The notes: a model not told the origin generated them from the sequence alone. A DNA stretch of 64,000 nt from JAGLHV01 sp023143305 [NCBI: Clostridia bacterium] (GCA_030637025.1 DAOVVV010000001.1:1-64000), one strand, 5' to 3'; positions 53,050 to 62,137 are shown, counted from the stretch's first letter. Translations and numbers: made by a program.

Positions 53050-53742
53050 CTACCGGATAGAGCGAATAAGCATAAAAGGCTCCGCCGCTTCATATCCTGC
53101 AACGCTTCCCCAATACCGGGCAAGAGTAGTAATGGCTTCCGGCGAACGAGGGTGTGGAAATTTACGAATTTCTGATTTATAACAAGAAAGCGCCTTTACC
53201 TTAATATCCAGTGTTTCTGAAATGTTTACAAAAACATTAGGTTGAAAAGGCGGATTGAAACTTTGAAAAGCCCATTCGGTTGAGGAGGATATACAGAAAG
53301 CATAGATTTCCCGGACCGGTTGGTCCTTTACAGGACGCGTTGCCGTAAGAACTGCCCGATGAACAATTTGATGGTCTATATTCAAATCTCCGCCCTGATG
53401 CGTATATACAACAGAAGGATTAATCTTCTCTATCAATTTTTCAATAATTTTTACTACATCAAGAAAAGGAATAGTATCAAAGCGATTGTCAGGAAGGTTA
53501 TTCGTAAATACATCCCGTACACCTAATAAACCCGCTGCTTGACGGCTACATTTATGAAGTTCATCAACAGCACCTTTAGGAACATCTTTACTTTGCTGAT
53601 AACGTGATGTAATACCTTCTCCAAGCAATGCAGTGTAAACATTATTTCCTTCCTGTGTCAGACGGGCAATTGTACCACCACATCCAAGAACTTCGTCATC
53701 CGGATGGGCAGCGATTATCAAGGTTTTTAATTCATCACTCAT
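53050..53742 (-). CDS. PIG-L/LmbE-family deacetylase
   Basis: 230 residues with AAHPDDEVLGCGG (11-23; H13, D15, D16 bind zinc) and HQGGDLNIDHQIVH (second zinc motif). It would remove an acetyl group from an N-acetylated sugar or a related amide. Such a step is not part of the canonical pseudaminate route, where acetyls are retained, so it may allow a different N-acyl group to be installed. It lies 17 bp after pseB. Confidence 0.88.
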   Translation of the reverse strand: MSDELKTLIIAAHPDDEVLGCGGTIARLTQEGNNVYTALLGEGITSRYQQSKDVPKGAVDELHKCSRQAAGLLGVRDVFTNNLPDNRFDTIPFLDVVKIIEKLIEKINPSVVYTHQGGDLNIDHQIVHRAVLTATRPVKDQPVREIYAFCISSSTEWAFQSFNPPFQPNVFVNISETLDIKVKALSCYKSEIRKFPHPRSPEAITTLARYWGSVAGYEAAEPFMLIRSIR

Positions 53743-53759
53743 AAAATTTCACCTCATTT

Positions 53760-54758
53760 TCAGACATCACATCCTATTTCTCTTAGCATATCCCGTAGTT
53801 GTTCAACCGTAAGCCACTCATCCCTTTTATCACTTTTATATACAAACCCGTTGGAAAGATTAGGATATTTATCATATTTTTCACGAATCTTACTGCTCCT
53901 GTAAAATTGGGATAAAATCACATAACTCCCATCGACTATTTTTGTATTCCTGATTTCATCTTCAGAAATTAATGTTTCATGGATTTTTTCTCCCTGCCTT
54001 ATCCCTATTATGTTGAATTTACATTCAGGTTCAATCGCCCTGGCTAAATCAATAATCCTATTAGAATTAATTTTTGGAACGAAGATTTCGCCTCCCACGG
54101 ATTCTTCTAAAGCTTTAATGGCAAAATTCACACCTTGTTCCAATGTTATCCAGAAACGGGTCATATTCTCGTCTGTCAATGGAAAATCTTTTATATTCTT
54201 GCTTTTTAGGTTTAAAAACAACGGAACAACACTACCTCTTGACCCCATCACATTACCATATCGTACCACACAAAATTTTACCAACCTCCCTGAATAGGCA
54301 TTGGCCGCAACGAATATTTTCTCCGCTACCAGTTTTGTAGCACCATAGAGATTAATAGGATTAACTGCTTTATCCGTGGATATGGTCACAACCTTTTTTA
54401 TTTTCATATCAATTGCGGCATCTACAATATTGTTTGCCCCCACAATGTTTGTTTTTACTGCTTCGGTAGGATTATATTCTAAAGCCGGAACTTGTTTTAA
54501 TGCAGCTGCATGTACAACATAGTCAACACCGTAAAAAGCCCTGCATAAGCGATCTTTATCCCTTATATCACCCAAAAAATAGCGGATGGGATACCTGGAA
54601 GCAGGAAAAGTTTTTGCCATTTCGCTCTGTTTATATTCATCACGGCTAAATATTATTAACTTTTTTGGTTTATATTTTTTAAATACGATTTCTGTAAATT
54701 TCCGACCAAAAGAACCCGTTCCTCCAGTAAGCAAAATAATATTATCTTTCCAATTCAT
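53760..54758 (-). CDS. pseB: UDP-GlcNAc 4,6-dehydratase (inverting)
   Basis: 332 residues of the FlaA1/PseB subclass: TGGTGSFGRKF (11-21), FSRDEYKQSEM (37-47), VHAAALKQVPALEYNP (82-97), STDKAVNP (127-134) and LYGATK (Y138, K142). It dehydrates UDP-GlcNAc and inverts C5, the first committed step toward pseudaminic acid. First enzyme gene after the regulator, with AGGAGAAG upstream. Confidence 0.92.
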   Translation of the reverse strand: MNWKDNIILLTGGTGSFGRKFTEIVFKKYKPKKLIIFSRDEYKQSEMAKTFPASRYPIRYFLGDIRDKDRLCRAFYGVDYVVHAAALKQVPALEYNPTEAVKTNIVGANNIVDAAIDMKIKKVVTISTDKAVNPINLYGATKLVAEKIFVAANAYSGRLVKFCVVRYGNVMGSRGSVVPLFLNLKSKNIKDFPLTDENMTRFWITLEQGVNFAIKALEESVGGEIFVPKINSNRIIDLARAIEPECKFNIIGIRQGEKIHETLISEDEIRNTKIVDGSYVILSQFYRSSKIREKYDKYPNLSNGFVYKSDKRDEWLTVEQLRDMLREIGCDV

Positions 54759-54797
54759 TTCAATGCTTCTCCTTCCTTCTATTGATAATTTTTACTT

Positions 54798-55298
54798 TCA
54801 TTCTACTAACCCTGATAAAACTTTTACTAAATTTTCCGTTTTTTCCGATATTTCTTTTATCCTCTTTAATCTATCCTGATATATTTCCGCAATATTTTTT
54901 TCTTCCTTATTTATAAAAAGACTTGAAGATTTATTGAGCGTTTCTTGCGTTTTCTCAATTTTATCTGTGGTTTTTTTCATCCGTTGAATTAACCCATTTT
55001 TAAAACAATTAATAACAATTTTTAAAACATCAAGATTTGCCCGGTAAAAATTTTTTCTCTCTCCTTTAATCCATACCTTCTTTACTGCATTCCATCTCTC
55101 TAACTCGCGAATGTTTACACTGGCATTACCTTTACTAATCTTCAACTTATCAACCATATCATCTAAAGACAAAGGCCCGGGACTTAAAAATAATAATGCA
55201 TATAGCTGTCCAACTATGCGATTTATACTCAAACTTTCACTTAATTGCCCGATTGTCTCAATAAATTCTTCTTCAATTACTTTAAGTTTAGAATTCAT
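54798..55298 (-). CDS. GbsR/MarR-type winged-helix regulator
   Basis: 166 residues. IVGQLYALLFLSPGPLSLDDMV begins the winged helix; LKISKGNASVNIRELERWNAVKKVW is the recognition helix and wing in GbsR style. The C-terminal half is a long coiled coil (110-166) for dimers. It precedes pseB by 39 bp and has its own promoter (55409-55436) with a perfect palindrome over the start site, so it probably represses itself and the pse-type operon. The ligand is unknown; choline sensing of true GbsR is not implied. Confidence 0.78.
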   Translation of the reverse strand: MNSKLKVIEEEFIETIGQLSESLSINRIVGQLYALLFLSPGPLSLDDMVDKLKISKGNASVNIRELERWNAVKKVWIKGERKNFYRANLDVLKIVINCFKNGLIQRMKKTTDKIEKTQETLNKSSSLFINKEEKNIAEIYQDRLKRIKEISEKTENLVKVLSGLVE

Positions 55299-55389
55299 AA
55301 ATAAAGCCTTTCTCTTTTTAATATTTACATTTATTCCTTTAAAAAATTAAAAAGGAAACAATTTTTGAGCATATCTTTCATTTGCATCT

Positions 55390-55405
55390 TTTAGAACATT
55401 CTAAA
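55390..55405 (-). promoter_or_regulatory. Perfect palindromic operator over the transcription start
   Basis: The 16-base sequence TTTAGAATGTTCTAAA (minus strand) is a perfect 7-2-7 inverted repeat three bases after the -10 box. A dimeric winged-helix protein bound here would block initiation. The obvious candidate is the GbsR-type protein encoded just downstream. Confidence 0.6.
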
Positions 55406-55408
55406 TAT

Positions 55409-55436
55409 ATTATATACCAAAAACCTATTTTGTCAA
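55409..55436 (-). promoter_or_regulatory. Consensus sigma70-type promoter of the regulator/pse operon
   Basis: Minus strand: TTGACA (55436-55431), 16-base spacer, TATAAT (55414-55409), both perfect matches to consensus. The predicted start near 55402 leaves a leader of about 100 bases before the regulator ATG at 55298. Confidence 0.75.
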
Positions 55437-55467
55437 TAGAAAAAACAGACCCACCGGTACTAAAACC

Positions 55468-56649
55468 TTACCCTTTTTTATCCAGAACCCTTACTTTCTT
55501 TTTAATTGTCTCACAAACTAATTTTACCTGCAATTTATTTAACTCCGGACACATAGGAAGTGACAGTACTTCTTTTGCTGCTTGTTCACTTTGCGGAAAA
55601 TCACCCTTTTTATAACCTAAAAACTTAAACGCTTTCTGTAAGTGTAAAGGAAGAGGATAATGTATTGCGGTAGCAATTCCTTCTTCTGCTAATAATCGTT
55701 TAACTTTATCTCTATTTTTTACCCTAATAGTATACTGATTATAAACATGTTTCACCCCTCTATCGGCAATAGGAAGAATAACCCCTGTTTCTTTCAACAA
55801 GCTATTGTACATTTTTGCTATTTCAATTCTCTTATCTATCCATTTATTCAAATTTTTCAATTTAACCCTTAAAACAGCCGCCTGTAATGCATCCAGCCGG
55901 CTATTACAACCAACAAGGGTGTGTTTATATTTTTTCATCGAACCATGTTGATGTAACATTTTAATTTTAACAGCAATTTTTTTATTATTAGTAAGAATCA
56001 TCCCTCCATCCCCGTATCCCCCTAAATTTTTGGAGGGGAAGAAACTTAAACACCCAATATCTCCCATTGCCCCTACCCTCTCTTCTTTGTTTCCTTTTCC
56101 CTGCCCTTTGCCTTTACCTTTTTCCTTAGCTATCAAGCCGGAATACCGGGCTCCGATTGCCTGAGCGGCATCTTCGATTATTTTCAGCTTATATTTTTTA
56201 GCTATTTTAAGGATTGAGTCCATTTCGGCCGGTTGTCCGTAAAGATGCACAGGAATTATAGCTTTTGTTTTAGAAGTGATTTTTTCTTCTATCTTTTTTA
56301 CATCTATATTATAACTTTTTAAATCGATATCTATAAAAACAGGCTTTGCCCCGCGTAAAATTATTGCTTCCACTGTAGCAGTAAAGGTAAAAGGCACAGT
56401 TAATACTTCATCTCCGGGACCAATATCATAGGCCATTAGGGCCAGCAATAAAGCATCCGTCCCCGATCCTACCCCCACAGCAAATTTAACCCGGCAATAG
56501 TGAGCAATTTCTTTCTCGAACGCCTCCACTTCCGGACCAAGAATAAAACAGGTACTATCTAAAACCCTCCTAATCGCAATGTCTACTTCTTTTTTAATTG
56601 ATTTATATTGGGCATTTAAATCTATCAACGGAATTTTTACTTTGTTCAT
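55468..56649 (-). CDS. DegT/DnrJ/EryC1/StrS sugar aminotransferase with a low-complexity insert
   Basis: 393 residues: IPLIDLNAQYKSI start, GSGTDAL (61-67), EDAAQAIGA (159-167, D160, Q163), PLP lysine K207 in FFPSKNLGGYGDGG, and late YPLPLHLQKAF. It transaminates a keto sugar nucleotide, in the WbpE/ArnB-like group. Between the conserved GARYSG and VGAMGDIG lies a 20-residue lysine/glycine insert (172-192: KEKGKGKGQGKG) that family members lack; there the loop is three or four residues. The reading frame stays open. It may serve the LegB-like dehydratase or another keto sugar. Confidence 0.85.
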   Translation of the reverse strand: MNKVKIPLIDLNAQYKSIKKEVDIAIRRVLDSTCFILGPEVEAFEKEIAHYCRVKFAVGVGSGTDALLLALMAYDIGPGDEVLTVPFTFTATVEAIILRGAKPVFIDIDLKSYNIDVKKIEEKITSKTKAIIPVHLYGQPAEMDSILKIAKKYKLKIIEDAAQAIGARYSGLIAKEKGKGKGQGKGNKEERVGAMGDIGCLSFFPSKNLGGYGDGGMILTNNKKIAVKIKMLHQHGSMKKYKHTLVGCNSRLDALQAAVLRVKLKNLNKWIDKRIEIAKMYNSLLKETGVILPIADRGVKHVYNQYTIRVKNRDKVKRLLAEEGIATAIHYPLPLHLQKAFKFLGYKKGDFPQSEQAAKEVLSLPMCPELNKLQVKLVCETIKKKVRVLDKKG

Positions 56650-56752
56650 TTTTACTCCCTCTTATTTTAGTGTCCCGGCTTAAAAAAAATCCGAATAAAT
56701 ATTTAAAATCAAAATTAAAACTGATCATTCTTTCATCAAATTTTACTTCTAA

Positions 56753-56781
56753 ATAATAACAAAAAAACCATGAAAAAACAA
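56753..56781 (-). promoter_or_regulatory. Candidate promoter for the DegT aminotransferase gene
   Basis: Minus strand TTGTTT (56781-56776), 17-base spacer, TATTAT (56758-56753). Both boxes deviate from consensus and the spacer is T-rich, so false positives are easy in this AT-rich DNA. Confidence 0.35.
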
Positions 56782-56809
56782 GAAATAACTACCCCTCAGT
56801 CCCAGTATT

Positions 56810-56828
56810 TATTATGATTATCATTTTC
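56810..56828 (-). promoter_or_regulatory. Fur-box-like palindrome
   Basis: The minus strand reads GAAAATGATAATCATAATA, matching 16 of 19 positions of the classical Fur consensus, with a perfect ATGAT-ATCAT core. It lies about 160 bp before the DegT gene start, upstream of the candidate promoter. Chance occurrence in AT-rich sequence is possible and no fur gene is in the window. Confidence 0.3.
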
Positions 56829-56904
56829 AAAACACATTTTTTTCTATAATCAGCAAGGCAAAGACTATTAATAAAACATTCAAACCTCTAAATAAAAAAT
56901 AAAA

Positions 56905-59094
56905 TTATCTTTCTTTACACCAAAAATAAATTTTGCTCTGCATTTTTATTAATAATAATATTATAGAAAAAATAGTTATATACAAACCTATTCTAAATAC
57001 GATCGGAATTTCATAAAAAAACTTTACCGTAGATGTCCCCGGGGATAAATATACCGCCCGCAAACAATAATCTGCCCTATATATTTTATTCTTTACCCCG
57101 TTGACATAAACCCTCCACCCAGGATAATAAGTATCACTCAAAACAAGCCAGGCAGATTTTTTTAAAACGCATTTAATTTCAACTTTAGTTGTTTCATACT
57201 TAGTAATTGCAACCTCACCCTTGCTTTTCTCCCGGCATTCTACCTCGTTAAAATAACTATGTTCTTGCTCTTTTACTCTGTGGATATTGGATTGTTCCAA
57301 TATCACTTCTTCCGACGGATTAAAATCACGACTTTTCATATATTTTAATATTTTATTTTCCGGCAAAAATTTTACTTTGTTTACCAGGAATGCCCTAGGG
57401 AAAAAATCAACATTCTGATAAATGCTTATTCTCCCATCTTTCACCTTTTTATAACCGGCATTAGCAAAAAAAGGGCTAAACAAATATTTAACATTAACCA
57501 AATCCAAAAGTTTATCAATCTCTTCCATTGAACCTGCAAAAACAATCGAATCTAAAAACCGATCATAATATTTTAGCCTTATATCCTGTCCTCTTAAATT
57601 AAAAAGGTGAAAAGGCATATTTATATTACTGTAAAGATTATCTTTCAAATTCAGCCAGGCATGTAAATAAGTCCTACCTTCTCCATCTCTTCTTTCAGAA
57701 ACATTCGGCGTTAAAAAAAACCGGTAAAAATTTTTATCTTTTTTTAAAAATTCAATTTTTTCCCCTCTAAAAAGGAAAAAAAATTCTCTTAAAGCCGGAT
57801 TCTGATTTATCCCAAGAATAAACAAATCAATTACTATAATAATAAAAATTATACTCTTTATCCATAATTTCTTCTTATTTATATCCACATCTTTATTTGA
57901 TTTACTAAATAATCGCGACATATATTCTGATAAATAATCAATGCTTAATCCACTAATAATACACAAAAAAAATACTACCAAAAACATAAATGTTGCCGGA
58001 TAACGAATCCAGTGTAAAAAGAAAAAGTGGCGATACAACAAATAATAAACAGGGGTATAATAACCAAAAGCTAAAATCATGCAGGAAATTAAACAAAAAT
58101 AAAAAAAAGACAGGATTTTGTCTTTTCGTTTGAAAAGCAAATAAAATAGTGAAAATAAAAACGGTAATACTCCTATGTAAAAACAATTTGCCCAAAATTG
58201 CCCTTCTGCCCAACATTTTTCTTTTAACGGATTGCCAAAGAAAAAAGGTTTAATAAAAGTTATTAACCGCTGAAAAGAAAAAGACCAGATAGATGCCATA
58301 CTAAAATCAAACCCCTTTCCACCCCGCACGGAAAGACTTAAAAATTCTAATGAAGGCAAAAATTGAACAGAAGAAAAAACAATACTTAAAAAACCCGCAC
58401 TAATAAAAACAAATCCTATATTTAACAAGTGATTTTTTGTACATTTTTTTTTCAATATAAATGTTCCAAAAAAATTATAAAAAAACAAAATTAATAATGT
58501 ATATATTAAATACTGAATATGTCCGGAAAAAAACTGATAACTCAAACACAAAGCTAAAAACAATATGATTTTTTTTTCTTTTACACCTCTCTGAAATAAC
58601 AACACAATTAAAGGAACCCATATTACTACCCCTAAAATACTTAAAAATTGTAAACGGGTACTGATACATCCATTAAACATAAACAAAATTGTAGAAATAA
58701 GTATAGCCATTTTCGATATCCGTTTAGTGAAAATTTTATCAGTAGAGAAACTATTCATTAACAAAGCAAAAAAATACCCCCCCATAAAAAGATGTAATAC
58801 TACAAAAATTTTATAGGCTAACGGAAAATTAAAAAGATAAAATAATATGGTAAAGGGATAAAATAATGCAGATTGCAGATTGGCTAAAAAAGGCATTCCT
58901 GAATAAATATAAGGATTCCATAACGGCAGTGTCCCTTTAATTATGTTTTCTTGTGCAAAAACACGATAAGGATGAAATTGATATAAAATATCCTGAATAA
59001 AAAAACAACAGGGCCTAAATAAGATTTTAGACAAAAATATAATAATTAACGACAAAGAAATAAAACAAAATAATTTTATATCTTTTGCTCTCAT
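56905..59094 (-). CDS. YfhO-family polytopic membrane protein
   Basis: 729 residues with about a dozen membrane helices. ILYQFHPYRVFAQENI and TLPLWNPYIYSGMPFLANLQ form the first external loop, typical of YfhO/GT39-type proteins. The C-terminal soluble domain has SDTYYPGWRVYVNG, the usual YfhO end. In Bacillus and Listeria YfhO-type proteins help glycosylate teichoic acids using undecaprenyl-phosphate sugars. The GT2 enzyme encoded just upstream (54-bp gap) would supply that donor. Confidence 0.8.
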   Translation of the reverse strand: MRAKDIKLFCFISLSLIIIFLSKILFRPCCFFIQDILYQFHPYRVFAQENIIKGTLPLWNPYIYSGMPFLANLQSALFYPFTILFYLFNFPLAYKIFVVLHLFMGGYFFALLMNSFSTDKIFTKRISKMAILISTILFMFNGCISTRLQFLSILGVVIWVPLIVLLFQRGVKEKKIILFLALCLSYQFFSGHIQYLIYTLLILFFYNFFGTFILKKKCTKNHLLNIGFVFISAGFLSIVFSSVQFLPSLEFLSLSVRGGKGFDFSMASIWSFSFQRLITFIKPFFFGNPLKEKCWAEGQFWANCFYIGVLPFLFSLFYLLFKRKDKILSFFYFCLISCMILAFGYYTPVYYLLYRHFFFLHWIRYPATFMFLVVFFLCIISGLSIDYLSEYMSRLFSKSNKDVDINKKKLWIKSIIFIIIVIDLFILGINQNPALREFFFLFRGEKIEFLKKDKNFYRFFLTPNVSERRDGEGRTYLHAWLNLKDNLYSNINMPFHLFNLRGQDIRLKYYDRFLDSIVFAGSMEEIDKLLDLVNVKYLFSPFFANAGYKKVKDGRISIYQNVDFFPRAFLVNKVKFLPENKILKYMKSRDFNPSEEVILEQSNIHRVKEQEHSYFNEVECREKSKGEVAITKYETTKVEIKCVLKKSAWLVLSDTYYPGWRVYVNGVKNKIYRADYCLRAVYLSPGTSTVKFFYEIPIVFRIGLYITIFSIILLLIKMQSKIYFWCKER

Positions 59095-59148
59095 AAACTT
59101 TTCTTTCTATTTAAAATTAACAAAAAGCCAGTAAATTTAAAGGTATTT

Positions 59149-59895
59149 TTAAATAATTTTTCTTTTATAAGGTTTTAATTTAGCTTTCAGGATAAACAAT
59201 AAATATTGTAAAATAGTTTTTGTTATTTTCATTTTACTTTTGCCTTCTTTCAAATCATATCTCAAAACAAGCGGCACTTCACTAATATTAACAGAAATTC
59301 GCGACAATTTAATCAAGAGTTCTGCCATACAGATAAAACCTTTTTCTTCTATGAGACCCCCCCCCCACAGCCGATATCCTTCCTTAAGCACCCACCCCTT
59401 ATAAGCTCGGTATCCACAAGTATAATCTTTTACTCCCTTTAATGGAAATAAAATTTTAAGTACTGTATTTACTGCCTTACTTAAAAAAGAGCGATAGAAG
59501 GATAAGCCTATTTCTTTTCCGCCTATTTGATAACGGGAAGCAATTACTATATCACTGTCATTTTCTAAATATTTTTGCATCGATAATATTAATTGCGGAT
59601 TATGAGTATTATCTGCATCCAGAGTAACTACAATATCACAATCCTTCACAGTATTAATAACATTAAATATTCCTGTTTTTATTGCCTTCCCCAATCCTTC
59701 ATTATTTTGATGTTGAATAACTTCCAGAGAGATTTTATCGGAATATTTTACGGCTAATTCCAAGGTCCTATCGGTACTTCCATCATCAACCAAAACAATC
59801 CGGTAATTCTTCCCTTTCATTGTTTTAGCAACAGCTTGAAATAAGGATGAAAGAGTGGGTGCTTCATTATATGCAGGTAAAATTATAATAACCAT
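59149..59895 (-). CDS. Polyprenyl-phosphate sugar synthase-type GT2 with a G10 tract
   Basis: 248 residues: ILPAYNEAPTL, LVDDGSTDRT (35-44), TLDADNTHNP (91-100, DAD at 93-95), CGYRAYKGW. It should make undecaprenyl-phosphate sugar for the YfhO protein. Codons for LWGGGLIEE contain ten consecutive G bases (C at 59357-59366 on the plus strand) in otherwise AT-rich DNA. The frame is intact as written. A one-base slip would truncate the protein, so on/off switching by slipped-strand mispairing is possible. Confidence 0.85.
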   Translation of the reverse strand: MVIIILPAYNEAPTLSSLFQAVAKTMKGKNYRIVLVDDGSTDRTLELAVKYSDKISLEVIQHQNNEGLGKAIKTGIFNVINTVKDCDIVVTLDADNTHNPQLILSMQKYLENDSDIVIASRYQIGGKEIGLSFYRSFLSKAVNTVLKILFPLKGVKDYTCGYRAYKGWVLKEGYRLWGGGLIEEKGFICMAELLIKLSRISVNISEVPLVLRYDLKEGKSKMKITKTILQYLLFILKAKLKPYKRKII

Positions 59896-59941
59896 TTATT
59901 TATCGTTTCTAATTAGCAAGGTATTTTTCATATAATCTTTT

Positions 59942-62137
59942 TTATTTGTTTTTCTGCCCTTTACATTTTTCGTTTATTTTTTTTAGATTATTTTTATACA
60001 TTTTATTACCAGGATTAAATTCCAGTGCTTTTTCGACCATAGATTTCGCTTTTTTATACATTTTTTGCGAAAAATATATCCCTCCGATATTACTATAAGT
60101 TGGTGCAAAATCCGGATTAATTTTTAAAGCTTCCTCATAAAAAGAAAATGCTTCTTTTAAATCCCCCCGTTTAAAATATTGATACCCCATTGTATTATAA
60201 ACTAAAGCATAATCAAACTTAATAAGTGCCTTTTCATAATTAGAACCAAAATTATGCAAAGTTTCTACTCGTTTTTTTAACTCCAGTATCTTTAAAAATT
60301 CTTCTTCTGCTTCTTTGTCTTTATCCAGATTCAAAAAAGCAATACCTAACCAATAATGCGCTTCTATAAAATTCGGTTCTATATCAACTGCTTCCTGCCA
60401 GATAGAAAGAGCCCTTTCGTAATGACCTTCGTTAAAATATAAAGAAGCTAAATGGAAACGAAAAAAGGGTTCTGTCGGATTTAAAAAAATTGCTTTTTTA
60501 TATTCGCTCAAAGCATTAATTAAGAAATTTTTAGAACTAATTTCGTAAAAAAAACGCCCCAATCGGTCACGATAGTAAGGATCATGAGGACTAAGTACTA
60601 CCATTTTTTTATAAGCCCTTAAAATTTCTGCCTGCAAATATTTTTCCGGTACTTTTTTTTTGTTATATTTAGATAAAAAAGAATCTCCTAATTTTTTATA
60701 ATAATCAGCATTTAAGGGATTAAAAAAAATTGCTTTTTCCCACTTTTTCTTCTGCGCACAGCATTCCCCCAAAAAAACCATTATTATAAAAAACATTAAA
60801 CAAAAAATTACACTTTGAGTGAACATGAAAATGTTCTTTTTATACGAAAATCTATAAAAAGAATCACTGCTGAAATTAATTATTGTACTTACAAATAATA
60901 TTAATAACAACATAATAGCCGGTAAATGCAAATTGAAATCCACTAAACTATGACTCAAAATTGCTATGATCCCGCATAAGGCAGCTATAATATACTTTTC
61001 GTTTATATTATCTTTTTTATTTAATTTAAAATCAGTTTTATTTAATAGTTTTATTCCTTCTCTAAAAAACAAATTGACTATCCATAAAAAAATAATTAAT
61101 GCACCAACTCCTATTTCTGCGACTATTTGTACTATTTCATTATGAGCAAAACGTGCATATTTGCCATAACGGGCTAACACACCTATTACCGGGAAATTAT
61201 GCTGATAGAAACCAAGCTCGAAATTTTCCACTCCCACACCTAAGAAAAAATTATCTTTTATTATAGCAATAGCTGACTTCCAAATGTTGGGTCTCTGATA
61301 AACATACGGGTCTATATTCCCCATTTTAAATAACCTTATTAAAGAGGCTTCCGGAAAAATAATAAACAAAACTAATCCTGCTATTAAAACACTTATAATC
61401 CCCCAAATTTTAAATCGTATTCCAAAAACGAATAAACAAACAACAAAAAGAGAAAATACACCTCCCCGCGAATGAGTAAGAATCAAACAAATAAACATTA
61501 AACTAATAGCTATAAGAGAATAAACAACCCAGGAACCCTTTAATTTTTCAGATTTTGACCTTTCTTTTTTATACTCATCAAAACTCTTAAAAGACAAATC
61601 ATTAGAAAACAAAAAATGTCTTTGTTTCAGGAATAAATTACTCATCCCTATTGCTATCCCTACCACTAAATAACCGGCTAAAAAATTTGGATTAGGAAAA
61701 GTTGCTTTAACTATCTGTCCGGTAAAATACTGATATATACCAACAAACGATAATAATAAGCTAACAATTATAATACTTTGATAGAAAATATTAAAAAATT
61801 TTACAGACTTTAAAGAAGTGGTATTAATAAAAAGATAATAAATTAAAAAATAAGTAATAATTTTAAATAATCCAAGCAAACTATTATGCAAATAAAACGA
61901 AAAAAATGTAGAAACGATTACAGTCAGCAACAATAAAAGCAACGGAAAATCAAGAACTGTCTTTTTAATATTTATTTCTTTGGAAAAATAAAATTGTTTT
62001 AACCATAAAATAAATAAAAAGAAAATAAAAACTTGAACGAAACTAAAAGACAATATCTCTTTTCCACCATTATGCCATGGCAAAAAAATTAATACTAACC
62101 ACAAACCCCATCTAATTAATTTATCAGTCTTTGACAC
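59942..62137 (-). CDS. O-antigen ligase/polymerase family membrane protein with multiple TPRs
   Basis: 731 residues, GTG start. About twelve hydrophobic helices cover the first 430 residues, with KATFPNPNFLAGYL, THSRGGVFSL and the large loop ending ARFAHNEIVQIVAEIGVG. Residues about 460-725 contain five or more TPR units (EAHYWLGIAFLNLDKDKEAE; TYSNIGGIYFSQKMYKKAK). It is a longer relative of the gene at 8.3 kb and of the broken gene next to it. Polymerisation or ligation occurs on the periplasmic side; TPRs may bind partners. Confidence 0.87.
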   Translation of the reverse strand: MSKTDKLIRWGLWLVLIFLPWHNGGKEILSFSFVQVFIFFLFILWLKQFYFSKEINIKKTVLDFPLLLLLLTVIVSTFFSFYLHNSLLGLFKIITYFLIYYLFINTTSLKSVKFFNIFYQSIIIVSLLLSFVGIYQYFTGQIVKATFPNPNFLAGYLVVGIAIGMSNLFLKQRHFLFSNDLSFKSFDEYKKERSKSEKLKGSWVVYSLIAISLMFICLILTHSRGGVFSLFVVCLFVFGIRFKIWGIISVLIAGLVLFIIFPEASLIRLFKMGNIDPYVYQRPNIWKSAIAIIKDNFFLGVGVENFELGFYQHNFPVIGVLARYGKYARFAHNEIVQIVAEIGVGALIIFLWIVNLFFREGIKLLNKTDFKLNKKDNINEKYIIAALCGIIAILSHSLVDFNLHLPAIMLLLILFVSTIINFSSDSFYRFSYKKNIFMFTQSVIFCLMFFIIMVFLGECCAQKKKWEKAIFFNPLNADYYKKLGDSFLSKYNKKKVPEKYLQAEILRAYKKMVVLSPHDPYYRDRLGRFFYEISSKNFLINALSEYKKAIFLNPTEPFFRFHLASLYFNEGHYERALSIWQEAVDIEPNFIEAHYWLGIAFLNLDKDKEAEEEFLKILELKKRVETLHNFGSNYEKALIKFDYALVYNTMGYQYFKRGDLKEAFSFYEEALKINPDFAPTYSNIGGIYFSQKMYKKAKSMVEKALEFNPGNKMYKNNLKKINEKCKGQKNK

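Larger units (their letters stand above)
56650..56904. other. Spacer upstream of the DegT gene with candidate control sites
   Basis: 255 bp without gene or island repeats. It holds a possible weak promoter (56753-56781) and a Fur-box-like palindrome (56810-56828), both listed separately. No terminator is evident for the YfhO gene. Confidence 0.5.
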
